The notes: generated from the sequence alone by a model not told the origin. A DNA stretch of 61,784 bases from Peptococcaceae bacterium (GCA_012839895.1 DUML01000099.1:1-61784), one strand, 5' to 3'; shown: positions 34,158 through 45,188, numbered from the stretch's first letter. Program-made: numbers and translations.

Positions 34158-34946
34158 ATGTTTAAGAAATTATTATTGTTATTAGTTCTTATTATTTTTT
34201 TCTTAAGTGGCTGTGCCCAAACTACTCCTTCTACCGAGGTAACGCCTCCTCCGCAGGATAACCCTCCCCAGGAAAACGGGGATAAGGATTATCCCCTTCC
34301 CCCTAAGGATTATGTAGATAACTTTTTATTAAAAATTGGAGAGGCCACCAGGGAAACCATCAGCTATAAAGATATAGCCAGCGTTGCCGTCCTTGTCAAC
34401 AAGCAAAATGAACTGCCTGCTGACTATGTTCCCCCGGATTTAGTCTATGTGAACATCCCTTTTACTTTTAATGAAAAAGTAGAAAAAAGAATGATGCGTA
34501 AAGAGGCAGCAGAAAAGCTTGAGGAACTTGTGGCGGCAGCCAAAGAAGAAAACATCATTTTATATGGAGTATCAGGCTATCGTTCTTACCAGACTCAAAA
34601 GGCTCTCTTTGCTTACTTCACCCAACGGGACGGCAGTGAAGAAAAAGCCAATATGATCAGTGCCCGTCCCGGCGAAAGCGAACATCAAGCGGGCCTGGCT
34701 ATGGATGTTTCTTCTCAGAGTGTCAACTTCGGTCTTGTGGAGAATTTTGGCGATACCAAGGAATATGCCTGGCTTAAAGACCATGCCCATAAATACGGTT
34801 TTATCATCCGCTATCCTAAAGGCAAAGAACACATCACAGGATATTCCTACGAACCTTGGCATATAAGATATGTAGGAGTTGACCTGGCTACCAAGCTTTA
34901 TGAAGAAGACTTAACCTATGAAGAATACTTGTTCTTTAAAATTTAA
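34158..34946 (+). CDS. VanY-type D-alanyl-D-alanine carboxypeptidase lipoprotein
   Basis: The 262-residue lipoprotein has a signal ending in the lipobox LSGC (Cys near residue 21). A Pro-rich spacer follows, then a peptidase M15B domain. The zinc and catalytic motifs are intact: YRSYQTQKALF (about 138), SEHQAGLAMDV (about 173) and EPWHIRYVG (about 235). It trims the terminal D-Ala of peptidoglycan stems outside the cell. It is close downstream of the MurC-type gene but has its own AT-rich promoter region. It overlaps the end of the convergent HAD gene by 11 bases. Confidence 0.88.
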   Translation: MFKKLLLLLVLIIFFLSGCAQTTPSTEVTPPPQDNPPQENGDKDYPLPPKDYVDNFLLKIGEATRETISYKDIASVAVLVNKQNELPADYVPPDLVYVNIPFTFNEKVEKRMMRKEAAEKLEELVAAAKEENIILYGVSGYRSYQTQKALFAYFTQRDGSEEKANMISARPGESEHQAGLAMDVSSQSVNFGLVENFGDTKEYAWLKDHAHKYGFIIRYPKGKEHITGYSYEPWHIRYVGVDLATKLYEEDLTYEEYLFFKI

Positions 34947-35532
34947 AAGTGCCGGCTGTCAGGCCTTTACTGCAGGCAAGCTTGGCTACTTCACACTTTA
35001 TATCTTCCCAGTTATAACACCTGGTGACCCCTGTAGGAAGCTTTCCTTGGTTGTAAGGGGCATCCAGCAAAAGGACAGGGACCCCGATAGCGGCTATTTC
35101 AAAAGCATTGGTCGTAAAATCTTCCACAAATACATCCAAGCAATACTCCCTAACCGCAAAGGTTTTACTGGCCCCTCCGGCAAAAATTATTTTCTCATCC
35201 GGCAAACCATATTTTTTGAACCATTTCCTGGTTACCTGCTCCTGGATACCCAGTTTGCGGGCAGTTATGAAAATTATCTCATGCCCGGCTTGAAACCAAG
35301 ACTCAATAGTGGCCAGGGCTCCAGCCATTGGTTCAGGTGCGAAATACAGATATTCAACATTCGCATCGAAAAAAGCGCTTAAATCCTCCTGGGAAACCTC
35401 AAAAAGTTCAGTCATCTTGTAATTATCGATTTGTGCAAGGTTTTTGCCGTAATGTTTGTTAAGCTCCCGCAAAAAAACCGGAAAACTATTAGCCACCACT
35501 CCGTCAATATCCAGTCCGATTTTTAATCCCAA
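34936..35532 (-). CDS. HAD-superfamily 5'-nucleotidase-like phosphatase
   Basis: The 198-residue cytoplasmic protein has HAD motif I GLDIDGVVANS (residues 5-15), motif II in IIFITARKLG (about 85) and the acidic motif III/IV in DVFVEDFTTNA (about 132). It resembles NT5C/YorS-type deoxyribonucleotidases and related uncharacterised HADs. It begins two bases after the nadE stop, so the two are one operon. It might act on a nucleotide linked to NAD metabolism, but this is inference from position. Confidence 0.8.
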   Translation of the reverse strand: MGLKIGLDIDGVVANSFPVFLRELNKHYGKNLAQIDNYKMTELFEVSQEDLSAFFDANVEYLYFAPEPMAGALATIESWFQAGHEIIFITARKLGIQEQVTRKWFKKYGLPDEKIIFAGGASKTFAVREYCLDVFVEDFTTNAFEIAAIGVPVLLLDAPYNQGKLPTGVTRCYNWEDIKCEVAKLACSKGLTAGTFKF

Positions 35533-35534
35533 TC

Positions 35535-36314
35535 CTAATCCAGCCTTTCTAATTTTGGTAATTCTATAGTATACGGCAGCTGGCGCTTATGTTCACTTCC
35601 GGCATGCAGTTTTTCAATTTTCGCTGCTACCTCTGCCGGAATTTTTTCTCCAAGGAGATAGCGATCTAAAAGCTCATAAGACAATCCCATTTCCTGTTCA
35701 TCGGTTTGCCCTTCCCACAAACCCGCTGTCGGTGTCCGGGAGACTATTTTTTCCGGCAATCCTAAAACCTTAGCCCAGAGGCGAACTTCAGTTTTGGTTA
35801 ATGAAGCTATTGGCAGAAGGTCCGCTCCGCCGTCACCGTATTTGGTAAAATAGCCAACATAACTTTCCGCAGCGTTATCAGTCCCAACCACCAAATAATT
35901 TTTCAGATTGGCAACTGTATAAAGAGTAGCCATCCGGAGCCTGGCTTTAAGGTTTCCTTGGCTCATTTGCCGTAGATTCTGCTCATAGCAGCCTTTAGCG
36001 GCTAACGCCTTTTCCACTTTGTCAAATATTAAGCTCTGAGCCTCCCCAAGATCAATCTCAATAACTTCCAGTCCTAAAGTTTCAGCAACGAGCAAGGCAT
36101 CTTCTCGATCTGCCGGATTGGAATGGCAAGGCATAATCACCCCTAGTGAATTATCCGGACAGGCTTTCTTGCAGAGGCCTGCCACCACGGCCGAATCTAC
36201 TCCGCCTGAAATGCCAAAGACTAAGCCTTTGGTCCCAGCTTGGGCATTCTTTTCTCTAAGCCATTCAACCACAATTTTTTGCCTTTGCAGGATTTTTTCC
36301 TTATCCCACATCAT
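35535..36314 (-). CDS. nadE: NAD(+) synthase, ammonia-dependent
   Basis: The 259-residue enzyme converts deamido-NAD to NAD using ammonia and ATP. The N-type ATP pyrophosphatase loop FGISGGVDSAVV (about residue 34) and the family motifs VGTDNAAESYVGYFTKYGDGG (written here as two joined segments about 143-163) and LPIASLTKTEV are present. There is no glutaminase domain, so the nitrogen source is ammonia. AAGGAG is six bases before ATG 36314. It leads the nadE-HAD operon. Confidence 0.93.
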   Translation of the reverse strand: MMWDKEKILQRQKIVVEWLREKNAQAGTKGLVFGISGGVDSAVVAGLCKKACPDNSLGVIMPCHSNPADREDALLVAETLGLEVIEIDLGEAQSLIFDKVEKALAAKGCYEQNLRQMSQGNLKARLRMATLYTVANLKNYLVVGTDNAAESYVGYFTKYGDGGADLLPIASLTKTEVRLWAKVLGLPEKIVSRTPTAGLWEGQTDEQEMGLSYELLDRYLLGEKIPAEVAAKIEKLHAGSEHKRQLPYTIELPKLERLD

Positions 36315-36709
36315 GTTCTACTCCTTTCCATTATTAACTTCTTTTCGGCTGCTGAAGCCGTTTTTCAGCCTCAATTGTCGTTTCTTAATTAATCTTTAAG
36401 AGAAATTAATCAAATCTTTGGCTTGGCCGCTAAAAGAAAAACAAATTTACTAGGAAAATTTACTTTTTTAAGGTTCGAATCTTAATTTTTAAGATTTAAT
36501 CCACAATATCCACAGCTTTATCCACAAATTCTTTGCCGGCCTGCCGAAATTTGCCTTTGACTCTTAACCTTAGCCATTATTAAACATTGTACAATAATAC
36601 TTTATTTTTTTACTTTCTTAAAAGTTATTTTTTCAATTTCGAGCGCCTTTTTTAAGATTTGGCAATTCTCAAAAATTCAATGTTATATTTTCTCTTTACC
36701 GACAAAATC
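36315..36709. other. Gene-free gap with a cluster of DnaA-box-like sites
   Basis: There is no gene in 395 bases. At 36498-36527, TCCACA occurs three times (36500, 36509 and 36521); the last is a full TTATCCACA DnaA-box consensus. The surrounding sequence is AT-rich. It is probably a chance or titration cluster rather than an origin, because no dnaA, dnaN or gyrase genes are near. Confidence 0.35.
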
Positions 36710-38092
36710 CTACCACAAATAGGACTTTAGTACTTTTTGACTGACTCTTATTGCTTCTTCGACAGCTTCCGGAGCAGGACCTCCGGTAATATTTCTTTTT
36801 TCTACACAGTTTTCTAAGGAAATCTCCTGGTAAAGATCGGCTGCAAATACTGGAGAAATCTCTTGCAGTTCTGCCAAAGGTATATCCTCTAAAGCACAGC
36901 CTCGCTTCGTGCATTCCAGGACTAACCTGCCAACGATAGCGTGGGCTTCCCGGAAGGGAACATTTTTCTTAACCAGGTAATCCGCCAGATCCGTAGCATT
37001 AGTAAAGCCTTTCCTGGCTTCTTCGGCCATAATCTTGGTATTAACCTTCAAAGTGGCCAGCATTGGCTCCATAACCAATAAACATTTTTGCACGGTATCC
37101 ACAGCGTCAAAGACACATTCTTTGTCTTCCTGCATGTCTTTGTTATAGGCTAAAGGCAACCCTTTCATAACAGTTAAAAGGGTTATTAAATCCCCGTACA
37201 CCCTGCCGGTTTTGCCTCTGACCAGTTCGGCCACATCCGGGTTCTTCTTTTGCGGCATAATACTTGACCCGGTAGCATAGGCGTCATCAATAATTATAAA
37301 AGAAAACTCCCCGCTGGACCAAATAATCAGCTCTTCACACAGCCGGCTTAAATGCATCATTAAAATTGCAGCCGCGCTTAAAAACTCCAGGGCAAAATCC
37401 CGGTCACTTACACCGTCTAAGCTGTTTAATGTTACTCCTGCAAAACCAAGTTCCTGGGCAACTTCTTCCCGTTGTAAGGGGAAAGTGGTCCCGGCTAAAG
37501 CTCCTGACCCCAAAGGGGAGATGTTTAGCCTTTGGCGAGCATCCCTTAAACGACCCAGATCCCGCAGGAACATCTGGACATAAGCCATGAAGTGATGAGC
37601 CAGGGTGATGGGCTGGGCCTTTTGAAGGTGGGTATAACCCGGCATCCAGGTGCGTAAGTGCTGGGCGCTCAAATTCATTAATGTTTCAATAAGTTTCACC
37701 AGCAAGTCTTTAATACGGTCAATTTCTTCCCGCAGGAAAAGGCGGAAATCCAAAGCAACCTGGTCATTGCGGCTCCGGCCGGTATGGAGTTTCTTACCCA
37801 AATCCCCGATCCTCTCTGTTAATAACTTTTCAATATTCATGTGAATATCTTCCGCGCCTATTTCAAACTGTACCCTGCCTTCTTCAATGTCGGTAAGCAA
37901 GGTTTCAAGTCCCTCAACTATTTTGGCAGCCTCTTCGGCGGTCAGGATTCCAATTCTGCCCAGCATCTTGGCATGAGCAATGCTTCCCCTGATATCGTGT
38001 TTATATAAGCGCTGATCGAAGGAAATGGAGGAATGGAAATCTTCCACTAAAGCATCCGTATCCTTCTCAAAACGGCCTCCCCATAGTTTCAT
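36710..38092 (-). CDS. argH: Argininosuccinate lyase
   Basis: The 460-residue enzyme splits argininosuccinate to arginine and fumarate, the last step of arginine synthesis. The N-terminal KLWGGRFEKDTD, the TGRSRNDQVALD segment (about 110), AQPITLAHHF (about 157) and the fumarase/aspartase-family signature GSSIMPQKKNPD (about 278) are intact. Length is normal. It is last in the argF-argG-argH block, with 267 bases before it that hold a hairpin and tandem palindromes, so it may have its own promoter. Confidence 0.96.
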   Translation of the reverse strand: MKLWGGRFEKDTDALVEDFHSSISFDQRLYKHDIRGSIAHAKMLGRIGILTAEEAAKIVEGLETLLTDIEEGRVQFEIGAEDIHMNIEKLLTERIGDLGKKLHTGRSRNDQVALDFRLFLREEIDRIKDLLVKLIETLMNLSAQHLRTWMPGYTHLQKAQPITLAHHFMAYVQMFLRDLGRLRDARQRLNISPLGSGALAGTTFPLQREEVAQELGFAGVTLNSLDGVSDRDFALEFLSAAAILMMHLSRLCEELIIWSSGEFSFIIIDDAYATGSSIMPQKKNPDVAELVRGKTGRVYGDLITLLTVMKGLPLAYNKDMQEDKECVFDAVDTVQKCLLVMEPMLATLKVNTKIMAEEARKGFTNATDLADYLVKKNVPFREAHAIVGRLVLECTKRGCALEDIPLAELQEISPVFAADLYQEISLENCVEKRNITGGPAPEAVEEAIRVSQKVLKSYLW

Positions 38093-38159
38093 TTTTAAAC
38101 TCCTTTCAATCCTATAAATTTATAAATAATATTTAAGATACTTTTTCCAAATTACCTCC

Positions 38160-38245
38160 AGTATACTGCTAGTATACTGCAAAAAGCGATTTTTTCCCAG
38201 CTATAACAAAATAATGATAACCGCTTGTCTCGGCAGTTATCATTA
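38160..38245. promoter_or_regulatory. Tandem AGTATACTGC repeats and a hairpin before argH
   Basis: AGTATACTGCT and AGTATACTGC stand side by side at 38160-38180, each holding the palindrome AGTATACT. Next to them TAATGATAAC and GTTATCATTA (38212-38245) form a 10-bp stem over a 14-base loop. The hairpin could end or attenuate transcription from argG into argH. The short palindromes could be operator sites. Confidence 0.45.
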
Positions 38246-38359
38246 CAATCCGATTTTAGGAAACTAAAGCTCTGAGAGTCTGCTGCTCTTCAGAAAATAA
38301 TCATTTTATATCTAGATTGCCGTTTGGCTATAGTCTAAATTGTCATTGGCTACTGTCAG

Positions 38360-39565
38360 TTATCTTAAACCAGCCTTTTTTTCCATTAAAGCCCTGACTT
38401 TTAAAGGCAGGCCAAAAAGATTAATGAATCCTTCCGCATCCTTCTGGTTGTAAACCGCATCTTCGCCGAAAGTGGCAAATTCCTCGTTGTAAAGGGAGTA
38501 AGGGGATTTTACCCCTGCCGGAATGCAGTTTCCTTTATAGAGTTTCAGCCTCACCGTACCGGTTACATTTTTTTGCGTAACTTGGACAAAAGCGTCCAAG
38601 GCTTCCCGCAAAGGCGAGTACCATACCCCGTCATAGACTAATTCGGCATAACGCAGGGCGACTTGCTCTTTATAATGTAAAGTCATCCGGTCAAGGGTTA
38701 ATTGCTCCAGATATTGATGGGCAGTATAGAGGATAGTCCCGCCCGGTGTTTCATAAACGCCCCGGGATTTCATGCCTACAAGTCTGTTTTCCACCATATC
38801 CACAATCCCGATGCCGTTTTGGCCGCCAAGGGCATTAAGCTTTTCCATAAGCTTAAGAGGTGGCAGCTTCTCCCCGTCAAGCCCCACCGGAATACCCTGT
38901 TCAAAGTCGATTTGGACATAAGTAGGCTTATCCGGGGCTTTTTCCGGAGAAACACCAAGAAGATAAAGGTCATCCTTGGGCTCGTTCCAAGGATCCTCCA
39001 AGTCCCCTCCTTCATGGCTTAAATGCCAGAGATTGCGGTCCATGCTGTAAGGCCTTTCTTTAGTTACAGGGACAGGGATACCCCGCTCCTTGGCATAATC
39101 AATGGCATCTTCCCGGGATTTAATGTTCCATTCCCGCCAAGGGGCAATGATTTTAAGATCAGGATTTAAGGCTTTAACTGTGAGTTCAAAGCGCACCTGG
39201 TCATTGCCTTTGCCGGTAGCTCCATGGGCAACGGCTACAGCCCCTTCCTTTTCAGCTATTTCTACTAACCTCTTGGCAATTAGCGGACGAGCAAAAGAGG
39301 TGCCCAAAAGATATTTTCCTTCATAGATTGCTCCCGCCCGAAGGGTTGGGAAAATAAAGTCAGTAATAAATTCTTCTTTTAAGTCTTCAATATAGATTTT
39401 GGAAGCCCCGCTTTTAAGGGCTTTTTCCTTCAAAGGCTCCAGCTCTTCCCCCTGGCCCACGTCTGCAGACATAGCGATAACTTCGTATCCGTAATTTTCT
39501 TTAAGCCAAGGGATAATAATGGAGGTGTCCAGCCCTCCGGAATAAGCCAGTACTACTTTTGCCAT
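38360..39565 (-). CDS. argG: Argininosuccinate synthase
   Basis: The protein has 401 residues from ATG 39565, which has AAAGGAG upstream; an in-frame start 72 bases earlier gives an extension with no family match. It joins citrulline and aspartate with ATP. The ATP-pyrophosphatase motif [15 protein letters not shown] (residues 6-20), [15 protein letters not shown] (about 115) and EGGDLEDPW are typical. Length matches the family. It lies 95 bases downstream of argF in the same direction. Confidence 0.96.
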   Translation of the reverse strand: MAKVVLAYSGGLDTSIIIPWLKENYGYEVIAMSADVGQGEELEPLKEKALKSGASKIYIEDLKEEFITDFIFPTLRAGAIYEGKYLLGTSFARPLIAKRLVEIAEKEGAVAVAHGATGKGNDQVRFELTVKALNPDLKIIAPWREWNIKSREDAIDYAKERGIPVPVTKERPYSMDRNLWHLSHEGGDLEDPWNEPKDDLYLLGVSPEKAPDKPTYVQIDFEQGIPVGLDGEKLPPLKLMEKLNALGGQNGIGIVDMVENRLVGMKSRGVYETPGGTILYTAHQYLEQLTLDRMTLHYKEQVALRYAELVYDGVWYSPLREALDAFVQVTQKNVTGTVRLKLYKGNCIPAGVKSPYSLYNEEFATFGEDAVYNQKDAEGFINLFGLPLKVRALMEKKAGLR

Positions 39566-39660
39566 AATATTTTTCTCCTTTCCTTCCACTCCTGCAAACT
39601 TCTCGCTTAGCCGTTTTTTATTTATCTCACATAACAAAGGGCGTTTTGTCTCGCGACTTA

Positions 39661-40605
39661 CTACATTACTAAAGCCATTATGGCTTTATGAGCATGCAAC
39701 CTGTTTTCAGCTTCTTCAAATACTGCGGATTGGGGTCCTTCTATGACATCTTCCGTAATCTCTTCCCCTCGGTGCGCCGGTAAACAGTGCAGGACGATAG
39801 CTTCGGGATGAGCAAGCTTTAAGATTTCCCCGTTAATTTGATAACCGGCAAAAGCCCGCTTCCGAATTTCACTTTCGCTTTCCTGCCCCATACTGGCCCA
39901 TACGTCTGTATAAAGAATATCCGCATCCTGGGCCGCTGTCTTAGGATCTTCCATAACGGTGACTGATCCTCCGCTTGCGGCGGCATTATCCGTAGCCATT
40001 TTCACAATCTCCGGCGCAGGCTGGTACCCTTGAGGAGAGGCTATAACGACGTGCATGCCCATTTTGGTGCCTCCCAGGAGCAGAGAGTGAGCCACATTGT
40101 TCCCGTCTCCTATGTAAGTAAGCTTTAAACCCTTAAGCTCCCCTTTGTATTCCTTAATTGTCATCAGATCGGCTAGAACCTGGGTAGGATGAAGGTAATC
40201 AGTCAAACCGTTAATTACCGGAACGGTAGAATATTTAGCCAAGTCCAGGACCTCTTGGTGGCTGAAAGTTCTGATCATAATCCCATCAACCATCCGGGAA
40301 AGCACCCTGGCGGTATCGGCTATAGGCTCCCCTCTGCCCAGCTGGATATCCCTGCTGCTTAAAAACAAGCCGGTGCCGCCCAGCTGGTAAATCCCCACTT
40401 CAAAAGAAACCCTGGTTCTGGTGGAGGATTTGGTAAAGATCATAGCCAAGGTCTTACCTTTTAAAACGGGATGAGGAATTCCCGCTTTAACTTCAGCTTT
40501 TAATTCCAAAGCCACATCAATCATCTGCTGGATTTCTTCCGCTGTAAAATCCTGCAAAGAAAGAAAATCCCGGCCCCGGAATTGCTCCTTATTTAGTTGA
40601 ACCAT
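39661..40605 (-). CDS. argF: Ornithine carbamoyltransferase
   Basis: The protein has 314 residues from ATG 40605, which has GGAG eight bases upstream; the longer frame start lacks a site. It makes citrulline from ornithine and carbamoyl phosphate. The carbamoyl-phosphate loop is KSSTRTR (about 52), [11 protein letters not shown] is at about 130, and the ornithine-binding motif is [10 protein letters not shown] (about 270). Length and motifs are normal. It leads the arg block, and an ArgR-box-like palindrome lies about 140 bases upstream. Confidence 0.95.
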   Translation of the reverse strand: MVQLNKEQFRGRDFLSLQDFTAEEIQQMIDVALELKAEVKAGIPHPVLKGKTLAMIFTKSSTRTRVSFEVGIYQLGGTGLFLSSRDIQLGRGEPIADTARVLSRMVDGIMIRTFSHQEVLDLAKYSTVPVINGLTDYLHPTQVLADLMTIKEYKGELKGLKLTYIGDGNNVAHSLLLGGTKMGMHVVIASPQGYQPAPEIVKMATDNAAASGGSVTVMEDPKTAAQDADILYTDVWASMGQESESEIRKRAFAGYQINGEILKLAHPEAIVLHCLPAHRGEEITEDVIEGPQSAVFEEAENRLHAHKAIMALVM

Positions 40606-40743
40606 CTTTATATCTCCTTCGCCAATCAAGATCTTGGTTTACTCGTCTATTATACCTATCTTAAGGGCTTAAGCCAACTATAGGCAGACAAGAATTGTAT
40701 TTTTGTATATATTTGCAACTCCATGTATTATTATACTTATTGA

Positions 40744-40757
40744 TGCATAATTATGCA
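40744..40757. promoter_or_regulatory. ArgR-box-like palindrome upstream of argF
   Basis: TGCATAATTATGCA is a perfect 14-bp palindrome, close to the ArgR consensus TGAATAATTATTCA. It lies 139 bases before the argF start. A looser half, CATGTATTATTATAC, is just upstream. ArgR control in response to arginine is inferred. Confidence 0.55.
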
Positions 40758-40874
40758 ATAGGTATCTAGTTTATATCTAGTACCCGTAAATTTTTTACTG
40801 TTATGTTCTCATGTTATTTTGCCACCTTGTACCTTCATTTTTATTATCGGGTTATCTACTTTTTTTGCTTATAA

Positions 40875-43800
40875 TCATCTTGTCCGCTCTTGGGTCCCAT
40901 AATAGTCATTAGGCTGGTTTCTGAAGGCTCTTTCCAGCATTAGCTTCACCCTGTTCAGCTGATTTACTTCACTTGCCCCGGGGTCATAATCAATAGTCAC
41001 TACATTGGTCTGGGGATAGATTTCTTTGAGGGTCTTCAGCATCCCCTTCCCGGTAATATGATTTGGCAAGCAGGCAAAAGGTTGCATACAAATGATGTTA
41101 TGGGCGCCTTCTTCGATTAACTCCACCATTTCAGCCGTTAAAAGCCAGCCTTCCCCGGTATGGTTACAAAGGGAAAGAATCGACCTGACGCTCTCCGCCA
41201 TCTCATAAATGGTTAAAGGGGCTTTAAACCTCCGGCTTAAGGCTAAGGCGGCCCGCATGTCATCACGGTAATGCTCCACATATTTAACAAAGAGATTGCC
41301 GAGGATTTTTTGTTTCCGTCCTCCGGCCAAATAACGGTGTTCAAATTCCCGGCCATAACCGCAATAAAGGAAGAATTCAGTTAACCCGGGAATTACAATC
41401 TCACCGCCGGCTTTCTCAATAACTTCGGCCATGTTGTTATTGGCTGCGGGATGGTATTTTACCAGGATTTCTCCCACCAAACCCACTCTTGGTTTTTGCT
41501 CTTCGCTAATTTTTATTCTTTCAAAATCCCGGACAATTCCCTTGAGATTATCCCGGAAAACTTTACGCTCTCCTGTCCTGACATTGGGTTTGCAGATCTC
41601 GAGCCACTTCCTAACAAGCTCGTCCGCACTCCCGGCAACCAACTCATAGGGCCTTACCCGATAGAGCACTTTCATTAACAAGTCGCCGTAAACCATGGCC
41701 ATAACCGCTTTGGTAAACATGGAAGGCGTGATCTTAAAACCGGGACACTTTTCCAGGCCGGCTACGTTTAAGGAAATTATTGGTATGTGTCTTAAGCCAT
41801 TGGCATCCAGGGCTTTTTTCAAAAGGGCTAAATAGTTGCTGGCCCGGCAAGGCCCGCCGGTCTGGGTCATTACGACTGAAGTGTGCTTAAGGTCATACCG
41901 TCCGGATTTTAAAGCTCTAAGCAGTTGGCCAATAACAATTATTGACGGGTAACAGGAGTCATTATTAACATATTTCAGCCCTTCTTCAATATCCTCTCTC
42001 TCTACTTTGGGCAAAATCTCAAAATGGTACCCTTCGGAGCGAGCCACTTCCTGGGCCAACTCAAAATGAATGGGTGCCATCTGGGGAGCAAGGATGGTAT
42101 GGGTCTTCCGCATTTCTTTGGTAAAGAGAGGCCTGGGGACCGCTGTTTGCGATTTGTTTGTTCCGTCAGGTCCGTCAGGTAAATTCGTGCTCCGCAAAGG
42201 CAGCGAAGAAGGTAGCGGACCGGCTGCTTGAGCTTTTCTGGCTTCCATAGCAGCCTTAAGGGACCTTAGCCTGATCTTAATTGCCCCTAGATTACTGACT
42301 TCATCAATCTTAAGCAGGGTATATATTTTGTTTTTTTGCTGCAAAATTTCCTGGGCTTGCTCGGCGGCAATGGAGTCCGGACCGCAGCCAAAGGAATTGA
42401 GCTGCACCAGTTCCAAATTATCCTGACGGGCTACAAAATCGGCCGCTTCATAAAGACGGGAATGATACATCCATTGGTCAAGCACTCTTAAGGGGCGCTG
42501 GACTCTTCCCAGGTGGGCAACCGAATCTTCGGTCAGAACAGCCATGCCCAAGGAAGTAATAAGATTGGGAATACCGTGATTAACTTCCGGGTCAAGATGA
42601 TAGGGCCGGCCGGAAAGGACAATTCCACAGCGTTTGTTTTCCTCCAGCCAGGCAATTACTTCTTCTCCTTTGCGGCGAATGTCCTCCTTGACCTTCTTGT
42701 CCTCTTGCCAGGCTTTTTCCACAGCCCGAGATATTTCCGATATAGAAATATTAAACTCCCGAAATTCTTCGTAAAGCCTTTGCACCAATCTTTTCTTATT
42801 GTGATAAGGGAGAAAAGGATTGTGGAACTTCACCCGGTTTTCTTTGATACTGTCTATATTTGCCCGGAGGACTTCGGAATAAGAAATCACAATCGGGCAG
42901 TTATAAACATTGTCAGCTCCCTCAAATTCTCTTCTCTCCCTGGGAACACAAGGATAAAATATATGTTCTACTCCTTGCTTGATTAACGCAATAACATGCC
43001 CGTGGGCCAGTTTGGCCGGATAGCAAACTGTGTCGGAAGAAATGGTATCCATTCCTAACTCGTAAAGCCGGCGCTGGGAAGGAGGGGATAACACTACCCG
43101 AAACTTCAACTCTGTAAAAAATGTAAACCAGAAAGGATAATTTTCATACATATTAAGCGCCCTGGGAATCCCGATGACTCCCCGGGTAGCCTCTTCAAGG
43201 GGTAACGGCCGGTAACCGAAAATCCTTTTGATCTTATAGTCATAAAGGTTAGGAATATCCTCGCCTTTCTCCAGGCCTGCTCCCCTTTCGCAACGGTTGC
43301 CTGTAATCAGCTGCCGTCCGTCACTAAAGATATTCACAGTCAGCAAACAGTTATTGGAACACTTTTGGCACCTTTCCATCTTGGACTCTACGCTAAAGTT
43401 TTTTAGTTCCCTCTCCTTAATCAAGGAAGTGACCGTCCCTTCCCGCCAATTTCTTTTGGCTAGGAGAGCGGCGCCAAAAGCCCCCATCAAACCGGCAATA
43501 TCAGGCCGGACCACTTCCCTGCCCGTTATTAACTCTAAACTGCGCACTATGGCATCATTTAAAAAAGTTCCTCCCTGGACAATAATTTTTTCCCCTAGTT
43601 CCTCAGGGCTTTTGAGTTTAATCACTTTATACAGGGCATTCTTAATCACTGAATAAGACAAGCCCGCTGAAATATCACCTAAGGAGACGCCTTCCTTCTG
43701 GGCTTCCCTGACTTTGGAATTCATAAAAACAGTACATCTTGACCCCAAATCGGCAGGAGCCTGGGCTTTCAGCCCCAGCCGGGCAAAATCCTCCACACTC

Positions 43801-45188
43801 ATTCCCAGAGTTCGGGCAAAGGTCTCCAGAAATGAGCCGCAGCCGGAGGAACAGGCTTCATTTAACATGATGTTTTCGATGACTCCGTCCCGCACCTGCA
43901 GACATTTCATGTCCTGCCCCCCGATATCCAGGATAAAATTAACTCCGGACAGGAAATAGTCCGCAGCGGTATAATGGGCTATGGTTTCCACCTCACCCCG
44001 GTCAAAGGTTAAAGCAGCCTTGACCAGTTGCTCGCCATAACCGGTGACAACCGCATAACCTATGCTCACACCTTCCGGCATATTAGCATAAAGATCTTTA
44101 AGCATTTTTAGAGCGGACTGCAAAGGGTTGCCTTCATTATGGCCATAGGCGGAATACAAAAGGTTTCCCTCTTCATCAATTAACGCGGTTTTAGTGGTAG
44201 TGGAGCCTACGTCCATTCCCAAAAAACAAATTCCTTTATGGGTCTTAAGGTCTTTTCTTTTTACTTTTTGGCGGGAATGCCGGCGGAGGAAATTCCGGTA
44301 GTCTTCTTCATCTTGAAAGAGAGGATCGAGCTTGGCAGTTTCAAACATAAAACTGTTTTTATCCGTTTTGATTTTTGCCAGCAGGTCTTCAAAAGTTACT
44401 TCCTTTTCTTTTTTAGACATTAAGGCTGCTCCGATAGCCACATAAACCTGGGAATGTTCAGGAACTACCATATCCTCGTCTTTAAGGTTTAGAGTCTCCT
44501 TAAACCTAAGTCTCAGTTGCGGCAAAAAATGCAAAGGGCCTCCCAAAAAACCGACTTTGCCCTTAATTTTTCGTCCACAAGCCAAACCGCCGATAGTTTG
44601 ATTGACGACAGCTTGGAAAATTGATGCTGCAATATCCTCTTTTCTCGCTCCTTCATTAAGCAAAGCCTGGATATCTGTCTTGGCAAAGACGCCGCACCTG
44701 GCTGCAATAGGATAGATAGCCTGATAATTTTCGGCTAATTTATCCAGCCCGGCGGCATCAGTCTTTAAAAGGACCGCCATTTGATCGATAAAGGCGCCGG
44801 TCCCCCCGGCACAAATACCGTTCATTCTTTGGTCAACACCTTTATCAAAAAAGGTGATTTTGGCATCTTCTCCACCTAATTCAATCACAACATCCGTATT
44901 GGGTATATATCTTTCTATAGCCTTGCTGCCGGCCATCACTTCCTGGACAAAGACAAGGCCTAATAATTCAGAAACAGAAAGACCACCCGACCCGGTTACT
45001 GCTACAGTAAGTCTGTGGCCCTGATACTCCTTATTTATTTCCCGTATTTGCTCTGTGAGAGTTTTCCAGATATCAGAATAATGCCTTTGATAACTTTTAT
45101 AGAGCAAGTTATCGGCACTGTCTAGAAGGGCAAGCTTCACAGTAGTCGAACCAATATCTATGCCTAAATGTAATTTGTCAGAAACCAG
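40875..45188 (-). CDS. Acyl-CoA dehydratase activase-like giant protein (two BadF ATPase units, DUF2229, HgdB-like tail)
   Basis: The protein has about 1437 residues. Two ASKHA ATPase units lie at about 5-255 ([23 protein letters not shown]) and 320-570 ([24 protein letters not shown]). Next come a DUF2229 region (about 600-1000) with [11 protein letters not shown], a CYPAK motif and FYPCVPRER, and a C-terminal Cys-containing HgdB-like part ([21 protein letters not shown]). Such proteins use ATP to lower the potential of Fe-S electrons, as for 2-hydroxyacyl-CoA dehydratases and double-cubane proteins. The physiological substrate is unknown. In-frame ATG/GTG/TTG starts are missing before GTG 45140, which would cut the first phosphate motif. 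CTG 45188, behind GGGGGAGAGG, restores it. No dehydratase genes are adjacent. Confidence 0.85.
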   Translation of the reverse strand: MVSDKLHLGIDIGSTTVKLALLDSADNLLYKSYQRHYSDIWKTLTEQIREINKEYQGHRLTVAVTGSGGLSVSELLGLVFVQEVMAGSKAIERYIPNTDVVIELGGEDAKITFFDKGVDQRMNGICAGGTGAFIDQMAVLLKTDAAGLDKLAENYQAIYPIAARCGVFAKTDIQALLNEGARKEDIAASIFQAVVNQTIGGLACGRKIKGKVGFLGGPLHFLPQLRLRFKETLNLKDEDMVVPEHSQVYVAIGAALMSKKEKEVTFEDLLAKIKTDKNSFMFETAKLDPLFQDEEDYRNFLRRHSRQKVKRKDLKTHKGICFLGMDVGSTTTKTALIDEEGNLLYSAYGHNEGNPLQSALKMLKDLYANMPEGVSIGYAVVTGYGEQLVKAALTFDRGEVETIAHYTAADYFLSGVNFILDIGGQDMKCLQVRDGVIENIMLNEACSSGCGSFLETFARTLGMSVEDFARLGLKAQAPADLGSRCTVFMNSKVREAQKEGVSLGDISAGLSYSVIKNALYKVIKLKSPEELGEKIIVQGGTFLNDAIVRSLELITGREVVRPDIAGLMGAFGAALLAKRNWREGTVTSLIKERELKNFSVESKMERCQKCSNNCLLTVNIFSDGRQLITGNRCERGAGLEKGEDIPNLYDYKIKRIFGYRPLPLEEATRGVIGIPRALNMYENYPFWFTFFTELKFRVVLSPPSQRRLYELGMDTISSDTVCYPAKLAHGHVIALIKQGVEHIFYPCVPRERREFEGADNVYNCPIVISYSEVLRANIDSIKENRVKFHNPFLPYHNKKRLVQRLYEEFREFNISISEISRAVEKAWQEDKKVKEDIRRKGEEVIAWLEENKRCGIVLSGRPYHLDPEVNHGIPNLITSLGMAVLTEDSVAHLGRVQRPLRVLDQWMYHSRLYEAADFVARQDNLELVQLNSFGCGPDSIAAEQAQEILQQKNKIYTLLKIDEVSNLGAIKIRLRSLKAAMEARKAQAAGPLPSSLPLRSTNLPDGPDGTNKSQTAVPRPLFTKEMRKTHTILAPQMAPIHFELAQEVARSEGYHFEILPKVEREDIEEGLKYVNNDSCYPSIIVIGQLLRALKSGRYDLKHTSVVMTQTGGPCRASNYLALLKKALDANGLRHIPIISLNVAGLEKCPGFKITPSMFTKAVMAMVYGDLLMKVLYRVRPYELVAGSADELVRKWLEICKPNVRTGERKVFRDNLKGIVRDFERIKISEEQKPRVGLVGEILVKYHPAANNNMAEVIEKAGGEIVIPGLTEFFLYCGYGREFEHRYLAGGRKQKILGNLFVKYVEHYRDDMRAALALSRRFKAPLTIYEMAESVRSILSLCNHTGEGWLLTAEMVELIEEGAHNIICMQPFACLPNHITGKGMLKTLKEIYPQTNVVTIDYDPGASEVNQLNRVKLMLERAFRNQPNDYYGTQERTR

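Noticed and set aside
34918-35382. 154-residue plus-strand frame over the HAD phosphatase gene
   Set aside because: The opposite strand has clear HAD motifs and an operon link to nadE; the plus frame shows no motif.
36498-36527. Chromosomal replication origin
   Set aside because: Only three short sites and no dnaA, dnaN, recF, gyrase or rpmH neighbours.
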